A stretch of DNA of 64,000 bases, taken from Treponema sp. (GTDB lineage: Bacteria; Spirochaetota; Spirochaetia; Treponematales; Treponemataceae). The translations under genes were made by a program, and so were the position numbers. The notes below the pieces were generated by a model, which worked only from the letters and a program-made list of their open reading frames with translations, did no database searches and was not told the DNA's origin. The stretch spans positions 62,001-126,000 of the forward strand of contig JAGCDP010000055.1 of assembly GCA_017651065.1 (NCBI GenBank), given 5' to 3'. Positions within the stretch are counted from its first letter, which is position 1; every line of letters begins with the position of its first letter. Shown in pieces: positions 51,950-63,700 of this stretch.

Positions 51950-53350
51950 TTAAATAATTCCTAATCCTGTAAGAAGAATTACGAACAACAAAATTGGTGC
52001 TACAAACTTGATCATTATTACGTAGAGAGTCTTGCGGCCAAACTTTTCGCCATTGAGAGTGATTTCATCAATAGTTGTCTGTGGCTTAACAACCCAACCA
52101 ATAAGGATACAAGTAAGAATACCAACGAGAGGCATGAGGATGTTGTTACTTGCATAGTCAAGGATATCGAGAATCTGACCAACTGATCCGTTAGGAAGCT
52201 TAAGGTCAAAGTAGAAGATATTGTAGCCAAGACATACGATCAAAGAAACAACTGCAGATGCTCCTGCCATAACGAGTGTAGACTTTTTGCGGCTCCACTT
52301 GAACTTGTCCATCATACTAGATGTAATTGCTTCAAGAATAGAAACTGCAGAAGTAAGAGCTGCGAACAAAAGCATTACAAAGAAAATCAAGCCAAGGAAT
52401 TCGCCGAACTTTCCGAGTGAATCGAATACCTTTGGAAGAGCAACGAATACAAGTCCTGGACCTGCAGACATTCCTTCGCGGCCAGAGAATGCAAATACGG
52501 CAGGAATAATCATAAGACCTGCGAGCATAGCAATACCTGTATCGAAAATCTCGATCTGGTTTACTGACTTTCCAAGGTTTACATCTTTCTTCATGTAAGA
52601 ACCGTAAGCAACCATAATACCCATGGCAATAGAAAGTGAGTAGAAGAGCTGGCCCATTGCATCAAGACAAACTGTAAGGAACTTTTTAAGTGTAAGTCCG
52701 TGGAAGTCTGGTACAAAGTAAATTGCGGCTCCCTGAAGACCAGTTCTTGTAACTCCTGTTGCAGGATCTGTGTACTTAATGAACAAAGAATAAATTGCAA
52801 TAAATACTACGATTATTGCAAGGATTGGCATGAGAACCTTTGAATACTTTTCGATTCCCTGTTCAACTCCCTTGTATACGATTACAAAGCAGAGAAGGGC
52901 AAAAATTATTGTAAAGAAGATTGGCTGCCACTGTGCTGTAATGAATCCTGTAAAGAATCCGTCCTGAACGGCTGCCTGTCCCTGGAATGCAAGGTATGTA
53001 GCCATGTATTTGATTACCCATCCGCCGATTACACAGTAGTAAGGATAAATGATGAATGGAACTACAAACGAGAAGATTCCAATGAAGCCCCACTTAGGGT
53101 GGATTTTTTTGTAAGCTGTAAGAGGGCTTTCCTGGGTTTTACGACCAATTGCGATTTCTGTAATCAGAAGTGTAAAACCAAAGGTGATTGCGAGCACGAG
53201 ATAAACTACGAGGAATAATCCGCCGCCATCTTTTGCTGCAAGATAAGGGAAGCGCCAGATGTTTCCTAATCCAACTGCGCTACCTGCTGCTGCGAGTACA
53301 AAACCGAGTGAACCTGTGAAGGAGTTTCTTGGTTTGATTTCGTTTTCCAT
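51950..53350 (-). CDS. Sodium-dependent transporter, NSS/SNF family
   Basis: A 466-residue LeuT-fold symporter, probably for an amino acid. The N-terminal sodium-site pattern is clear: FVLAAAGSAVGLGNIWRFPY, then GGGLFLVVYLV. About 11-12 helices are visible, with SLSIAMGIMVAYGSYM around helix 6, where substrate binds, and LLFAALTSAVSILEAI near helix 8. AAAGGAG lies seven bases before the ATG. Substrate cannot be told from sequence. Confidence 0.95.
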   Translation of the reverse strand: MENEIKPRNSFTGSLGFVLAAAGSAVGLGNIWRFPYLAAKDGGGLFLVVYLVLAITFGFTLLITEIAIGRKTQESPLTAYKKIHPKWGFIGIFSFVVPFIIYPYYCVIGGWVIKYMATYLAFQGQAAVQDGFFTGFITAQWQPIFFTIIFALLCFVIVYKGVEQGIEKYSKVLMPILAIIVVFIAIYSLFIKYTDPATGVTRTGLQGAAIYFVPDFHGLTLKKFLTVCLDAMGQLFYSLSIAMGIMVAYGSYMKKDVNLGKSVNQIEIFDTGIAMLAGLMIIPAVFAFSGREGMSAGPGLVFVALPKVFDSLGKFGEFLGLIFFVMLLFAALTSAVSILEAITSSMMDKFKWSRKKSTLVMAGASAVVSLIVCLGYNIFYFDLKLPNGSVGQILDILDYASNNILMPLVGILTCILIGWVVKPQTTIDEITLNGEKFGRKTLYVIMIKFVAPILLFVILLTGLGII

Positions 53351-53418
53351 AAAATTTCTCCTTTTTTTATTAACTTATAAAAGATAATTATAACATGGTT
53401 TTGAACGGATGTAAAATC

Positions 53419-53447
53419 TTGAAAAAACTATAAAATCTTCCGATAAT
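53419..53447 (+). promoter_or_regulatory. Leaderless promoter of the solute-binding-like gene
   Basis: TTGAAA (53419-53424), a 17-base spacer and GATAAT (53442-53447), with the ATG six bases later and no ribosome site. Confidence 0.7.
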
Positions 53448-53453
53448 CAATTT

Positions 53454-54635
53454 ATGGCAAAGAATAAAAAAATCCTTTTGATTGTGACAATTATATGTGG
53501 CCTTTGTGGTGTTGCTGCCGGAGTTATGGCAACTGTTTCGAGCGTAAAACAGAAGATGAACGAAAAAACTGTTCGGATTGCTTTTTATGGTCTTTCGGAA
53601 GAATATGTTGAAATTTTAAAAGATAGAATTCCTGTTGAAGAAAAAATAACTTTGAAGTGCGATATCTTATCTGAAGGTAAAGTTGACCTTGCTACCATAA
53701 AGGGTAAGTATGATATGCTTTTTACCTGGCGCGGCGAAATTACAGATATGCTTGAAGCTTCTGCAGAAGAAATATCTTCTAAGATTCTTGAAACAATGCC
53801 ATCGAGCATTAGAAATAAAAAATGTGTGCCAATTCTTTTGGATCATTGTGAGCTTGCTTACAGCAATGCTGTTATTGATGAAACAACAGGAAATGTTCCT
53901 GCAAGTTTTTCTGGATTTTTAAGTTATTTGAATCAGGCAAAAAGCCATGTGTTCAGTCCGTTTTTCTGTGCCGGTGCCGATGACAGAGTTCTTGCTGCGT
54001 TGATCGGCTGTCTTGTAGAAGCAAACGGTGGAGTTACTGCATACAACAATCTTATTCAAGAACTTAAAGACGGAACAAGCTTTGATGTTTTGCTTGATAA
54101 AAAACTTTGTTCTGCAGATTTTACTTTAAGATCTATTCTTGATATGCTTAAATCGTGGCCTGCAGAAGGAATTACACACCCTTCCTGGTTTAATGGCCAG
54201 CAGAGTGATTTAGTTTATTTTGCACATGATGATCAGGTTGGAGTTTTCCTTACTTTTCTTAAAGATCACAGAAACATTTCTTATGAAACAATCAGAAAGT
54301 TTGAATCGTTTGTAATGCCGCCTGTTTCTTCTACAACTGAATATGGAATTATAGCACCGGCAATTTCGTGTATGCTCTTATCAAAGAACTCAAACAGCAA
54401 ACGATATCTGGCTGAATTCTTTACAGAAGACGCACAGACAGAGCTTTCGAATCTTACAATGCTTGCTCCGGTTCATTCACATGCACAGGCTTACGACAAG
54501 CAGGCAGATGATGTCCGCTATTGGGCTGCATCTTGTCCGGGCGGCGCTCTTCCAGATTTGTACCTTGCTGTATACCAGAGAAACCCTGCAGGTCTTGCAG
54601 AATTTGCAAAAAACGTACGAAATGCGGTAAAATAG
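53454..54635 (+). CDS. Membrane-anchored solute-binding-like protein (393 aa)
   Basis: An N-terminal hydrophobic segment (~6-28) without a cleavage or lipobox motif probably anchors it to the membrane. The exported part resembles an extracellular solute-binding protein of the family 1 type: VRIAFYGLSEEYVEILKDRI at the start, YDMLFTWRG, PILLDHCELAYSNAVI where hinge strands usually lie, and SFSGFLSYLNQAK. No ABC transporter genes are adjacent, so it may act as a sensor or an orphan binding protein. A terminator overlaps its stop codon. Ligand unknown. Confidence 0.7.
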   Translation: MAKNKKILLIVTIICGLCGVAAGVMATVSSVKQKMNEKTVRIAFYGLSEEYVEILKDRIPVEEKITLKCDILSEGKVDLATIKGKYDMLFTWRGEITDMLEASAEEISSKILETMPSSIRNKKCVPILLDHCELAYSNAVIDETTGNVPASFSGFLSYLNQAKSHVFSPFFCAGADDRVLAALIGCLVEANGGVTAYNNLIQELKDGTSFDVLLDKKLCSADFTLRSILDMLKSWPAEGITHPSWFNGQQSDLVYFAHDDQVGVFLTFLKDHRNISYETIRKFESFVMPPVSSTTEYGIIAPAISCMLLSKNSNSKRYLAEFFTEDAQTELSNLTMLAPVHSHAQAYDKQADDVRYWAASCPGGALPDLYLAVYQRNPAGLAEFAKNVRNAVK

Positions 54636-54675
54636 ACTATATTACAAAAAACGTCACAATAAAGTCTATTTTTTT
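54629..54675 (+). terminator. Terminator after the solute-binding-like gene
   Basis: AAAATAGACT (54629-54638) pairs with AGTCTATTTT (54663-54672), followed by more T. The left arm includes the stop codon of the gene. Confidence 0.65.
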
Positions 54676-54793
54676 AATGTAACTATTCTCTAAAACGTTC
54701 ATTTTCTCAAGGATTGACCTTTTTTTGCCGAAAATAAAAGGTAAAAAGAATTTTTAAAAAAGTGCCAGAGAGTGTGTGTAGCGAGGTTTAATT

Positions 54794-57700
54794 ATGCTTA
54801 AGAAAAGAATTGCGAAGGCATGTTTTTTTAGTTTTTTATTTTTAGTCTCGATAATTTCATGCGAAATAGGTCTTGGTGGAGCTGTAGATACTCAGCCGCC
54901 TAGCATTTCTATAGAAAGCCCTAAAGTTGATGCTGTAATCAGGGATGTTTTTGCAATTACAGGAACCTGGACCGACGACGGCTCTATAACTTCTGTAGAA
55001 GCCGAATTAAAGCGCACAGACGGAAAAGGAACCCCAATAAGATTAGGGGGAACTTTTGAAACCGACAAAGATAAAAGAGAAAAAGGAACCTGGAAAGTAC
55101 TTGTAGACTATCAGGCAAACAACATTATAGATGGAACGTATCAGGCAACCGTATATGCAAAAGATAACGGTAAGCATGAGACTTCGCAGAGTACGACTTT
55201 CTCTGTAGATAACACACCGCCAATTCTTATTCTTTCACGACCTGGAACAACAATAACTTCTAACGATTTTGATTCTTATGGTAAAAAAATTACTCTTGAA
55301 GGAAAGGCTACAGACGACAACAATGTAGGTCTTATTGAACTTTCTGTTTATAAAGAACCGGATTGTCTGGGAGAACCATTAACAACAGTAGGGCTTAAAA
55401 ATGTTCCTCTTACTGTTGAACAGGATGTTACAGAAGAGGGTGAAGAAAAATACGAAGCAATTTATAGAGAAAACGATACAGAAGATAAAGATTCTAAAGG
55501 TACAGCAAACCGCTATTTTAAAATTAAGGTTTATGATGATGCCGAAAGAATTCCTTTAGATGCTTCGGATGCAAGGGAAGATGACGACAAAGGTAACTGC
55601 GCCGATTATTATTATACAGACGAAGGCCTTGCCAACGCTCTTGAAAAAGCCGGAAAAATTACAAACTTATATCATATTCAAAACGGAACTCTTACAACTG
55701 ATGATGATGAAATTATTCAGGGACTTGAAAACACAGTAACAACAGGAAAATTTTCTGTAAACCCAAAAAACAATCCAACATTTATTGTAAACTCGCGGAA
55801 TGCATTTAACCCTGCAGCAGGTATTACTCTTGATGATCCGGACTTTCAACTTACAGCAGGAAACAGTTATCTGGAAGTAGAAGTAACTCCGGGTCTTGAT
55901 AAAAAACCTATTAATGTTTTAACAGTTGCCGTAGCTCTTGTTGAATGTGATAAATTTGGAGTATACGACGAGGACAATCCTCAAAAAATATATCTTACAA
56001 ATACTGGACACACAGAAGCTGGTTCTTATCCAGATGTAAAAATTACAAAATCTGGAACATCATATAAATTTAAAACTTCTAAACAGATTGGTAAAACAAA
56101 TTATACAGGTTTAAATACCGGTCATTATTACAGAGTTCTTGTTGAAGGAAAAGATGTTTCTGGAAACGAAATATTGTGTGATGATAATTATTCATTTAAG
56201 CTTGTAGCAAGTGGAGATAAAATTGAACTTGGTGGCCACGGCGAGCCAGATTATATTTCACAAAACCAGGAATCATGGACAGGAAATCATGCTGTATTTA
56301 AAATTATATTAAACTGGAACGGCGGAGAATCTCCATACTACATTTATAGAGATAATGAAACAACTCCAATAACAGTAACTAGTCAGACAAATGTAAATGG
56401 AGAAAACAAATGGCAGGCAGAAGAAGAGTTTAATTATACAAAACTTTCCGGACTTGGATTTCCAGAAACCATTTCTTATAAGATGAAAAAGAATGGAGAT
56501 GTTATTTCTACAACAACGATAATAAACTTAAATTACGATTCTGTTGTTCAAAGCATTTCTAACGTAAATCTTAAAACAGTTGGTGAGACTAAAAAAGATT
56601 ACTATAACGAAACAGAAGATAAATATTATGTGGGAAATACAGCCGATGCAAGATTTGAAATAAGCGGTATTGCTACAGATGACACAGGAATAGAAAGTGT
56701 AACTCTGAATATTCCTGGAATTCTGCCGGTAACAATTAATAATAAAAGCCGTTTTAATTTTACAAATCTTGATCTGTCTTCTTTAACATCAGAGGTCGAA
56801 GCCCAGATTGTTGCAACAGACCTTGCAGGAAATCAAATTACATCTTCAATCACGATTGTTCCTGATACGAGTGCTCCTTATTCGGTTGACGAAATTGATT
56901 CTACTTCAAAGAATCTGGAAATGAGACTTGGTTCGACAGATAATAATGATATAAATCCAGGTGATGCCGGTTGGGATGACAATAAGGATACAGATGTTGG
57001 CGGAAAATACGGCAACGGAACTTTTGGAAATACAAAAACACTTGAGCTTCGCGGTGATATAAAAGATAACGGTAGTGGTTTAGCGAAAATCTACTACATG
57101 ATAGATACACAAGAACATCTTATTCCAGAACAAGAACAAAACGAAGATGATAATACTTATGAAGCAAGGGTAAAGGATTATATTTACAATTTAAAACAAA
57201 CTGTTATTTCTAAAAAGAAAGTTATTACTCCTCTTGTAAAGCCGGAAACAAAACGAGTATTTTATAATGTAATAAAAAAAGAGGGCAACCCGGATTCTGC
57301 TGCTATCTTCCCTAATAGTACACAGTTTACAACGGAAGCTAATTCAAAAGGTTATTATAAGTTTTACAAAGAAGTTGAATCGACTTTTAAAGATAATATC
57401 ACCGGACTTGAAGAAGGAAATAATTATCTTATTTTAGTTGCCGAAGACAATGTTGGTAATACAGAAATTATTTCAACAGATGTATTCTTTAATGGACAGA
57501 CACAAAAATTTATAAATTACTCAATTAACATTGATATTACTGCGCCTTCAGATATTACAAACAAAACCGCCAGCGGTATTATTTTTACAAATGGTAGTGA
57601 TATGCCTTTGTTATGGGGAACCGTTTCAGATAAATGCGAAAGTGGTGCAGCTGCTGCCGGAATAGACAGTTTAATTCTTAGTCGCGACGGAGAAGATACA

Positions 57701-60700
57701 ACCTTAAAAGCCGATTTACTGGTTATTAATGATGCAAGCGATGAAGCCCTTTCTGAATTTGTAGAAGGATTAAATATAACTACAGCTGAACTTGCAGAAT
57801 TAAAAACTGCGGCAGGAAGCGATCCAACTCTTGTAATCTGGAAAAAAGATATAACAGCTCTTCTTCCATCAGAAAGCAAAACAGTTTCTATTTCTGCAAC
57901 AGCAAAAGATGCGTCGGGAACAGGTAACGAAACACCTTCTGTAATTGCGACAGTCACAATAGATAAAACAGCTCCAACAGTTACAATAAATGCAGAATCT
58001 CCTTCTGATGCAGATGCAGACACAAACGATTGCGAAATAAACGGAACAATTTCTATTGCCGGAACTTCAGATGACGAAAACGGAATTGATTCTGTTGTTG
58101 GTCTTTATTATAAAGTTTATACAGAAACAGAACCTTCTGTTCCTGCTGCTAATACTGAAATTCCAGAAACAGGAAATGACGGCTGGTATAAGGTTTCGGC
58201 ATCAGCCAGCGGAAAAACTAACTGGAAAATTACAGGTATTAATACTGCAAAGCTTGACGGCACAAATACCATTGCTGATAACACAAAAGTATGCTTTACA
58301 GTTGCTGTAAAAGATAAGGCCGGAAACATAGGCTATTCAGCTGCTAAACCTGTTGTCATTAATCAGGATACAGACAGACCTGTAATAAATCTTTCTACAC
58401 TTCAATTAACTTATACAGATGAAAATTCTGTAGCACAAAAAATGGACAGCACACATCCGGTATGGCTTAACTCAAGTAATTTTTCCGGAACTATTACTGA
58501 TGATGACGGTGCCGTAGAATATGTAAAGATAATTGCAAAAGCTGCAACAGATAATACAACGCCAACAACAACCGAATGGAATAACGCTGTTAACTGTTAT
58601 AAAAACGGAATCTGGACATCTCCTAATTTTGCAGATAATTCAATAAGAATATACATTCAGGTTAAAGAAAAGGGAGAAGAAGGAAAAACCTTTACCTCTA
58701 ATATTGCAAGTACAACAGCCGGAAGTTATGGTCCAAAAATTATAGATGTTAATTCAGAAAAATTTGGTTATACCGGTAATGGCAACACAGCAGATGATTT
58801 GATTTATGTAAAGGTAGATACACAAACTCCTACATTGCCAAGCGTTCTCTATTTTGCAAGTGATACACTTTATACAGAATCTCAGGTAACTTCGGCTATT
58901 TCTGATTCAGATTGGAATGACGCCAAGATTCTTATGAGAACAGACAGATTTGGTGGAAGTAAAAAGTATCTTTATATTAAATATAAAGGTTTTGATGCAA
59001 ACGGTGTTTATTCAATTACGCCAACACTTCCGTCATCAACCCTAAAACTTACAAAGGAAATTCCTCAGGCAGTAGATGCAGATAAATATAAAGAATATAT
59101 TTCCTGCTTTGATATAAGTACACTTGAATCCGGACTTAATAAACTTGAAATAAATATTATCGATAATGCAACAGCAAGCTCAGGACAAACTGGTAATTCT
59201 GAATTCTTTGATGTAACGGTAGATAATACTGTTCCAGAAATCAGTTTCTCTAATTATACAAGCGGTTCACAGGTTTATGGTTCTTCTTCTGTAACATTAA
59301 GAGGAACAACAAGCGATACAAATAAAGTTGCAAAAGTTGAGTATGCACTTTTAACTGGAAATATACCGGATGATTTTGATGAATGGATTGAAATAACAGA
59401 TGAAAATGCTCCAACACATACAAGTGCTCTTGGCTGGCAGATTGTATTTGATGACAAAACTCCACAAAATAATCCAACATTTACAGATCCATACAGTTAT
59501 CATGCCGAATTACTCAAAAAAGCATTGTTTACACTTTACGGAGTTGATGCAGCTGCACAGGCAAATTATGATGAAACTAAAAAGGTTTATATCTGGATTC
59601 GTGCAACAGATGAGCTTGGAAATTCCGGAATAAATAAAATAGAGCAGGGTGGAGACGGCTTCTTCCTTGATGTAATTCCAAATGGTGACCGTCCGGCAGT
59701 AGAAATTACATATCCTTCTTCAAACACAAGTGTTGGTGGTTCTATAAGAATTACTGGTACAACAGATATTCAGGATGTTGCCGCAAGTGTAAGCGAAGTA
59801 TACATTCAGATTGACCCTTCCTATGATTCAGCTGCCGGCTTTAATCCTGACTGGGCAACTGAATTACAGACTCTCATGACAGCAAAAGGTGTAACTTCTT
59901 ATTCAATTGTTGATGACCCTACAGCAACAGTTGCAGGAAACACACAGAGCTTTGCAGATAAAATTGGAAAAGGAATAAGGTCACAAGGATCTTCAAAACT
60001 CAACTGGTTCTTAAGGATAAATGAAAACAAAGAATTTAATTCAAAGGTAGGCGGCTCTAACCGCAAGATTGCAATCAGGGCTTATGCAATAAGTTCTACA
60101 GGAAAGGTATCTGTTTCAGAGCTTTGTACCTGCGAAATAGATCCGGAAGCTCCAATCTTTGGAGGAACAGATCCTTTAAGATTCGTTCAGTATACAGACA
60201 GTACTATGACAGTTGAATCTGCAAGCAGAAACTTTGAAAACGGAGTTTATCTTAAGGGACAGTGGTATCTTGTTGGTTCCATAGAAGACGACAGTGGTAT
60301 ACGCCAGATTACTCTTGATGAAACAAATATTGTATGGACAGAAGGTTCTGGTGACAGTGAGGTTGTAAAAACAGACGGTACAAACCGCGCTAGTCCAAAC
60401 ACAATACCTTCCAGCGTTTCAAAATTCAAAAACTATACACTCAGAATTCCTGTAGGAAATACAACTGCAGACAGTTTTGGAAAGATTGATTACGAAATTT
60501 CTGCAACAGATGGTTCAGAGTCTCAAACAGGAAATGAATTAAAATTCACTATCTATTACGACAACAAAGCTCCTGATTTTACAATGAGCAAAGGAAACGG
60601 AAAAGACCTTGTTGAAAACGGAAAAATCTATCAGTCTAACGGAGCTTATACAGTTCAGGGTTCCTTTGCAGAAGCAAGTGAAGGACAGAATAACCAGAGT

Positions 60701-63700
60701 GGTTTTAAACGAATTGCAATGTTCTTTACACGCGTAAGAACTGTAAGTGGAGCAAAGGGACTTTATATTCTTGATCCAATGCTTGATTCAGGTTCAGAGG
60801 GTGATGCTAACTTTATAAAGATAGCAGACATCAGTAATACCGGAACAGAAACCTGCATTACAAATGTAGAAAAGAAAAACGGCTTGTACTGGAGAAAAAC
60901 CACAGGAACTCTGGAAAACACAAACGAACTTACCATTACAGAAACATCGCTTATTACAGATAAAACTGTACGCAAAGGTGGAATCTGTATGGTTGATAAC
61001 GTTATATACCGCATATCTAGAATTACAGGAACAAAGATTACTCTTGATGGTACACTTACAGACTTTAATACAGCAAAACCTGTTTATTTTGCATATGCAC
61101 AGATAATCGATAACCTTTCTCAGGAAAGTGGTTCTACTGTTGTTTATACAAATAATGATGTAATTACCAACGGCGACGGCGACTGTATGATTGAAGGTGT
61201 TCAGTTTGCCGGTGGTGAATATAACTGGAACGCTTCTCTTGATTCTTCAAACATGCTCGATGGTAATGTAACAATGGGTTTTGTTGCATTCGATGCAGCC
61301 GGTAACTACACAGAAAAGTCAATAGCACAAAAGGTTTCTAACAATGCACCTCGTATTGCCGGTGTAATCTTTGGTACAGATACAAACTTAAACGGCCAGG
61401 TTGATGATAATGAACTTATTCAATCTTACGCTACAGTATATACAGGAATTACAAATGTAAGAGACGGTAAGGAATATAACGGACAGAATGAAAGTGGTGA
61501 ACTTATAACTTCTTATGAGATTCCAGTTTCTATAAACGTTAAGGGTGCTGTAAAAGTTAAGCCTATGATTGTTGGCGGTAACACGGCTTTGGGCTGGCAG
61601 TATACTTATATAAATAAATCAGGAGAAACTAAATCTACTACACCAACAGCTTACTCTGGAGTTGGACACTCTTATGACGGTTCTGTTCGTACAGATGATC
61701 TTAAAATAGATATTTACCTTAAAGACTTCCTCGAAAAACAGATTAAGGAAGGACAACAGAATCTCAAGTTCACAATCTGGGATAAGACAGACGGTTCAAC
61801 TTTGGGCGATGAATCTACAGGCAGTGCAAAGGCAGAAGTTATTCTTCCTGTAAACATTATCATTGCTGACAGCGTATATCCTGAAGCTGTGGTATATCCA
61901 TTCTTCTGGAAGGGCAAGGATGAAAACTCTGTTTACCAGAATAATCCAAAGAACGGCCACATAGAACTTGAAAGCGAACTTCCTGTAAGCTTTACATCAA
62001 ACGGAAGTGGTACGCTTGATCGTGATCCAAAGGTTTCGGGAATGATAACCTTTGACGGCCTTGCTTCTGATAACGTAATTGTAGATAAGATAAAGGTTGC
62101 AATTCCTGGCTATAACAGCGGAAATGAATTTGTAATTGCCCAGCGCGATGCCAGTGCTACAGACACAGACGGATGGACATCTGCAAATCTTTATTACAAG
62201 AAAGGCGATGAAGTAAAAGCCAATGCAAGTCTTACAGGAGACGCAGCAAAGCCTTGGGTATTCGAGCTTATAAGTGATGAATATGATGAAGACGGAAAGA
62301 ATATCATTACATTCAGATTTCACTTTAATACAGAGATGATAAGTACAAAGGCTTTGGCAAATGCTTCTGTTAAGTTTACAGCAATGGATAAGGGTTCACC
62401 AGCCTTGAACGGTAATGAAGTAGGATATTCAAATGCAAAATCTTCTACACCGGGAAATACTTCTACAACTACGGCAGCTCCAACAGGTTGTTATAAGATT
62501 GATATTGTTCCTTATATCACAAGGATAAAAACAACACTTTCTGATCTTAAAAAGAACAACCCAAGTGTTTATGCAAGAAGCGCAAAAGGAAACTATTCGG
62601 TTTCTGCAAGCGAAATCTTGAACATCGAAGGCTTTAATGTAAGCGGCGGAACCCTTAAGTTTGAAAAAACCGGCGGAGGTACTGTAACTGCATCTTATAA
62701 CGCAAATGCCGGCGGAGAAGGAGTTGGAGGCTATGCAATTCCTGCAACTGCAAAATCCGGAAACCTTGTTGTAACTGTTGGAACTATAGACTCTTTGAAT
62801 AACTCTAACAACAACGAGGCAAAGGGTTCATATACAGGTACAGTAAATCTTACGGAAAATCCAACCGGTGTAAAATCTGTTTACGACAACTACTACAACC
62901 GCCAGCCAAACGGAGATAACAACAACCTCCTTACTGATGATGTTGTACTTGATATCTGGCAGTTTAAGGATGCCGGTATTTCCCAGACATCCGGTTATAT
63001 TACAGAACCAATCATGAAGATTAATCCTAAGAACGGTATGCTCAACTTTGGATTCAACTCAGGTCCTGCTAACTACTGTATGGCAAACGGACAGAATACT
63101 TCTTATACAACATGGGTTGGTAACTACGCCCGCTTCTCTACCTGTGGATTTACGGTAGATGAAAATGGTGTTACTCATGGTATTACAGTTGGTCTTGATA
63201 CAAACCCTAACTCTGGTTCTGCAGGACGAATGGAATATATGACAAGTGCCTGGGGAACTTCTGAATTAAATACTAATGGTAACTATCAGGGAAAAAATGC
63301 ATCAAGGTTTGAAACTATTGGAGCTCCAGGAGGAACTTATAACTCTGTAACATTCAATTCATGGGTATTCCTTGAAGACAGGTTAGCTTCTCCTTCTATT
63401 GCAACAGCTGTTCATGGTGATAACACATATATATTACTTGCCTACTATGATGATTTGAATGGACAAATTAGATTCAGGTATGGAAATATAGCAGATAGAA
63501 ATAGAAATATAGACAGTTATGGTATGACTTTTGGAGGTTTTGTAGACCAGAATCAATACAAAGTTCCAAATGCAAACGGAACTCTTACTGGTAATAATTT
63601 TGGTGATACAGGGGACGGAAACCATAAATCTTTTGATTCAAACAGAAAACCAGAAGCATTTAGTATAATAGCCTCATCTAGTACAACAGCAAAATACAGC

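Noticed and set aside
57517-58023. A 168-codon minus-strand frame and several others between 55 and 63 kb
   Set aside because: They lie opposite the single long open frame of the giant lipoprotein and mirror its repeats.
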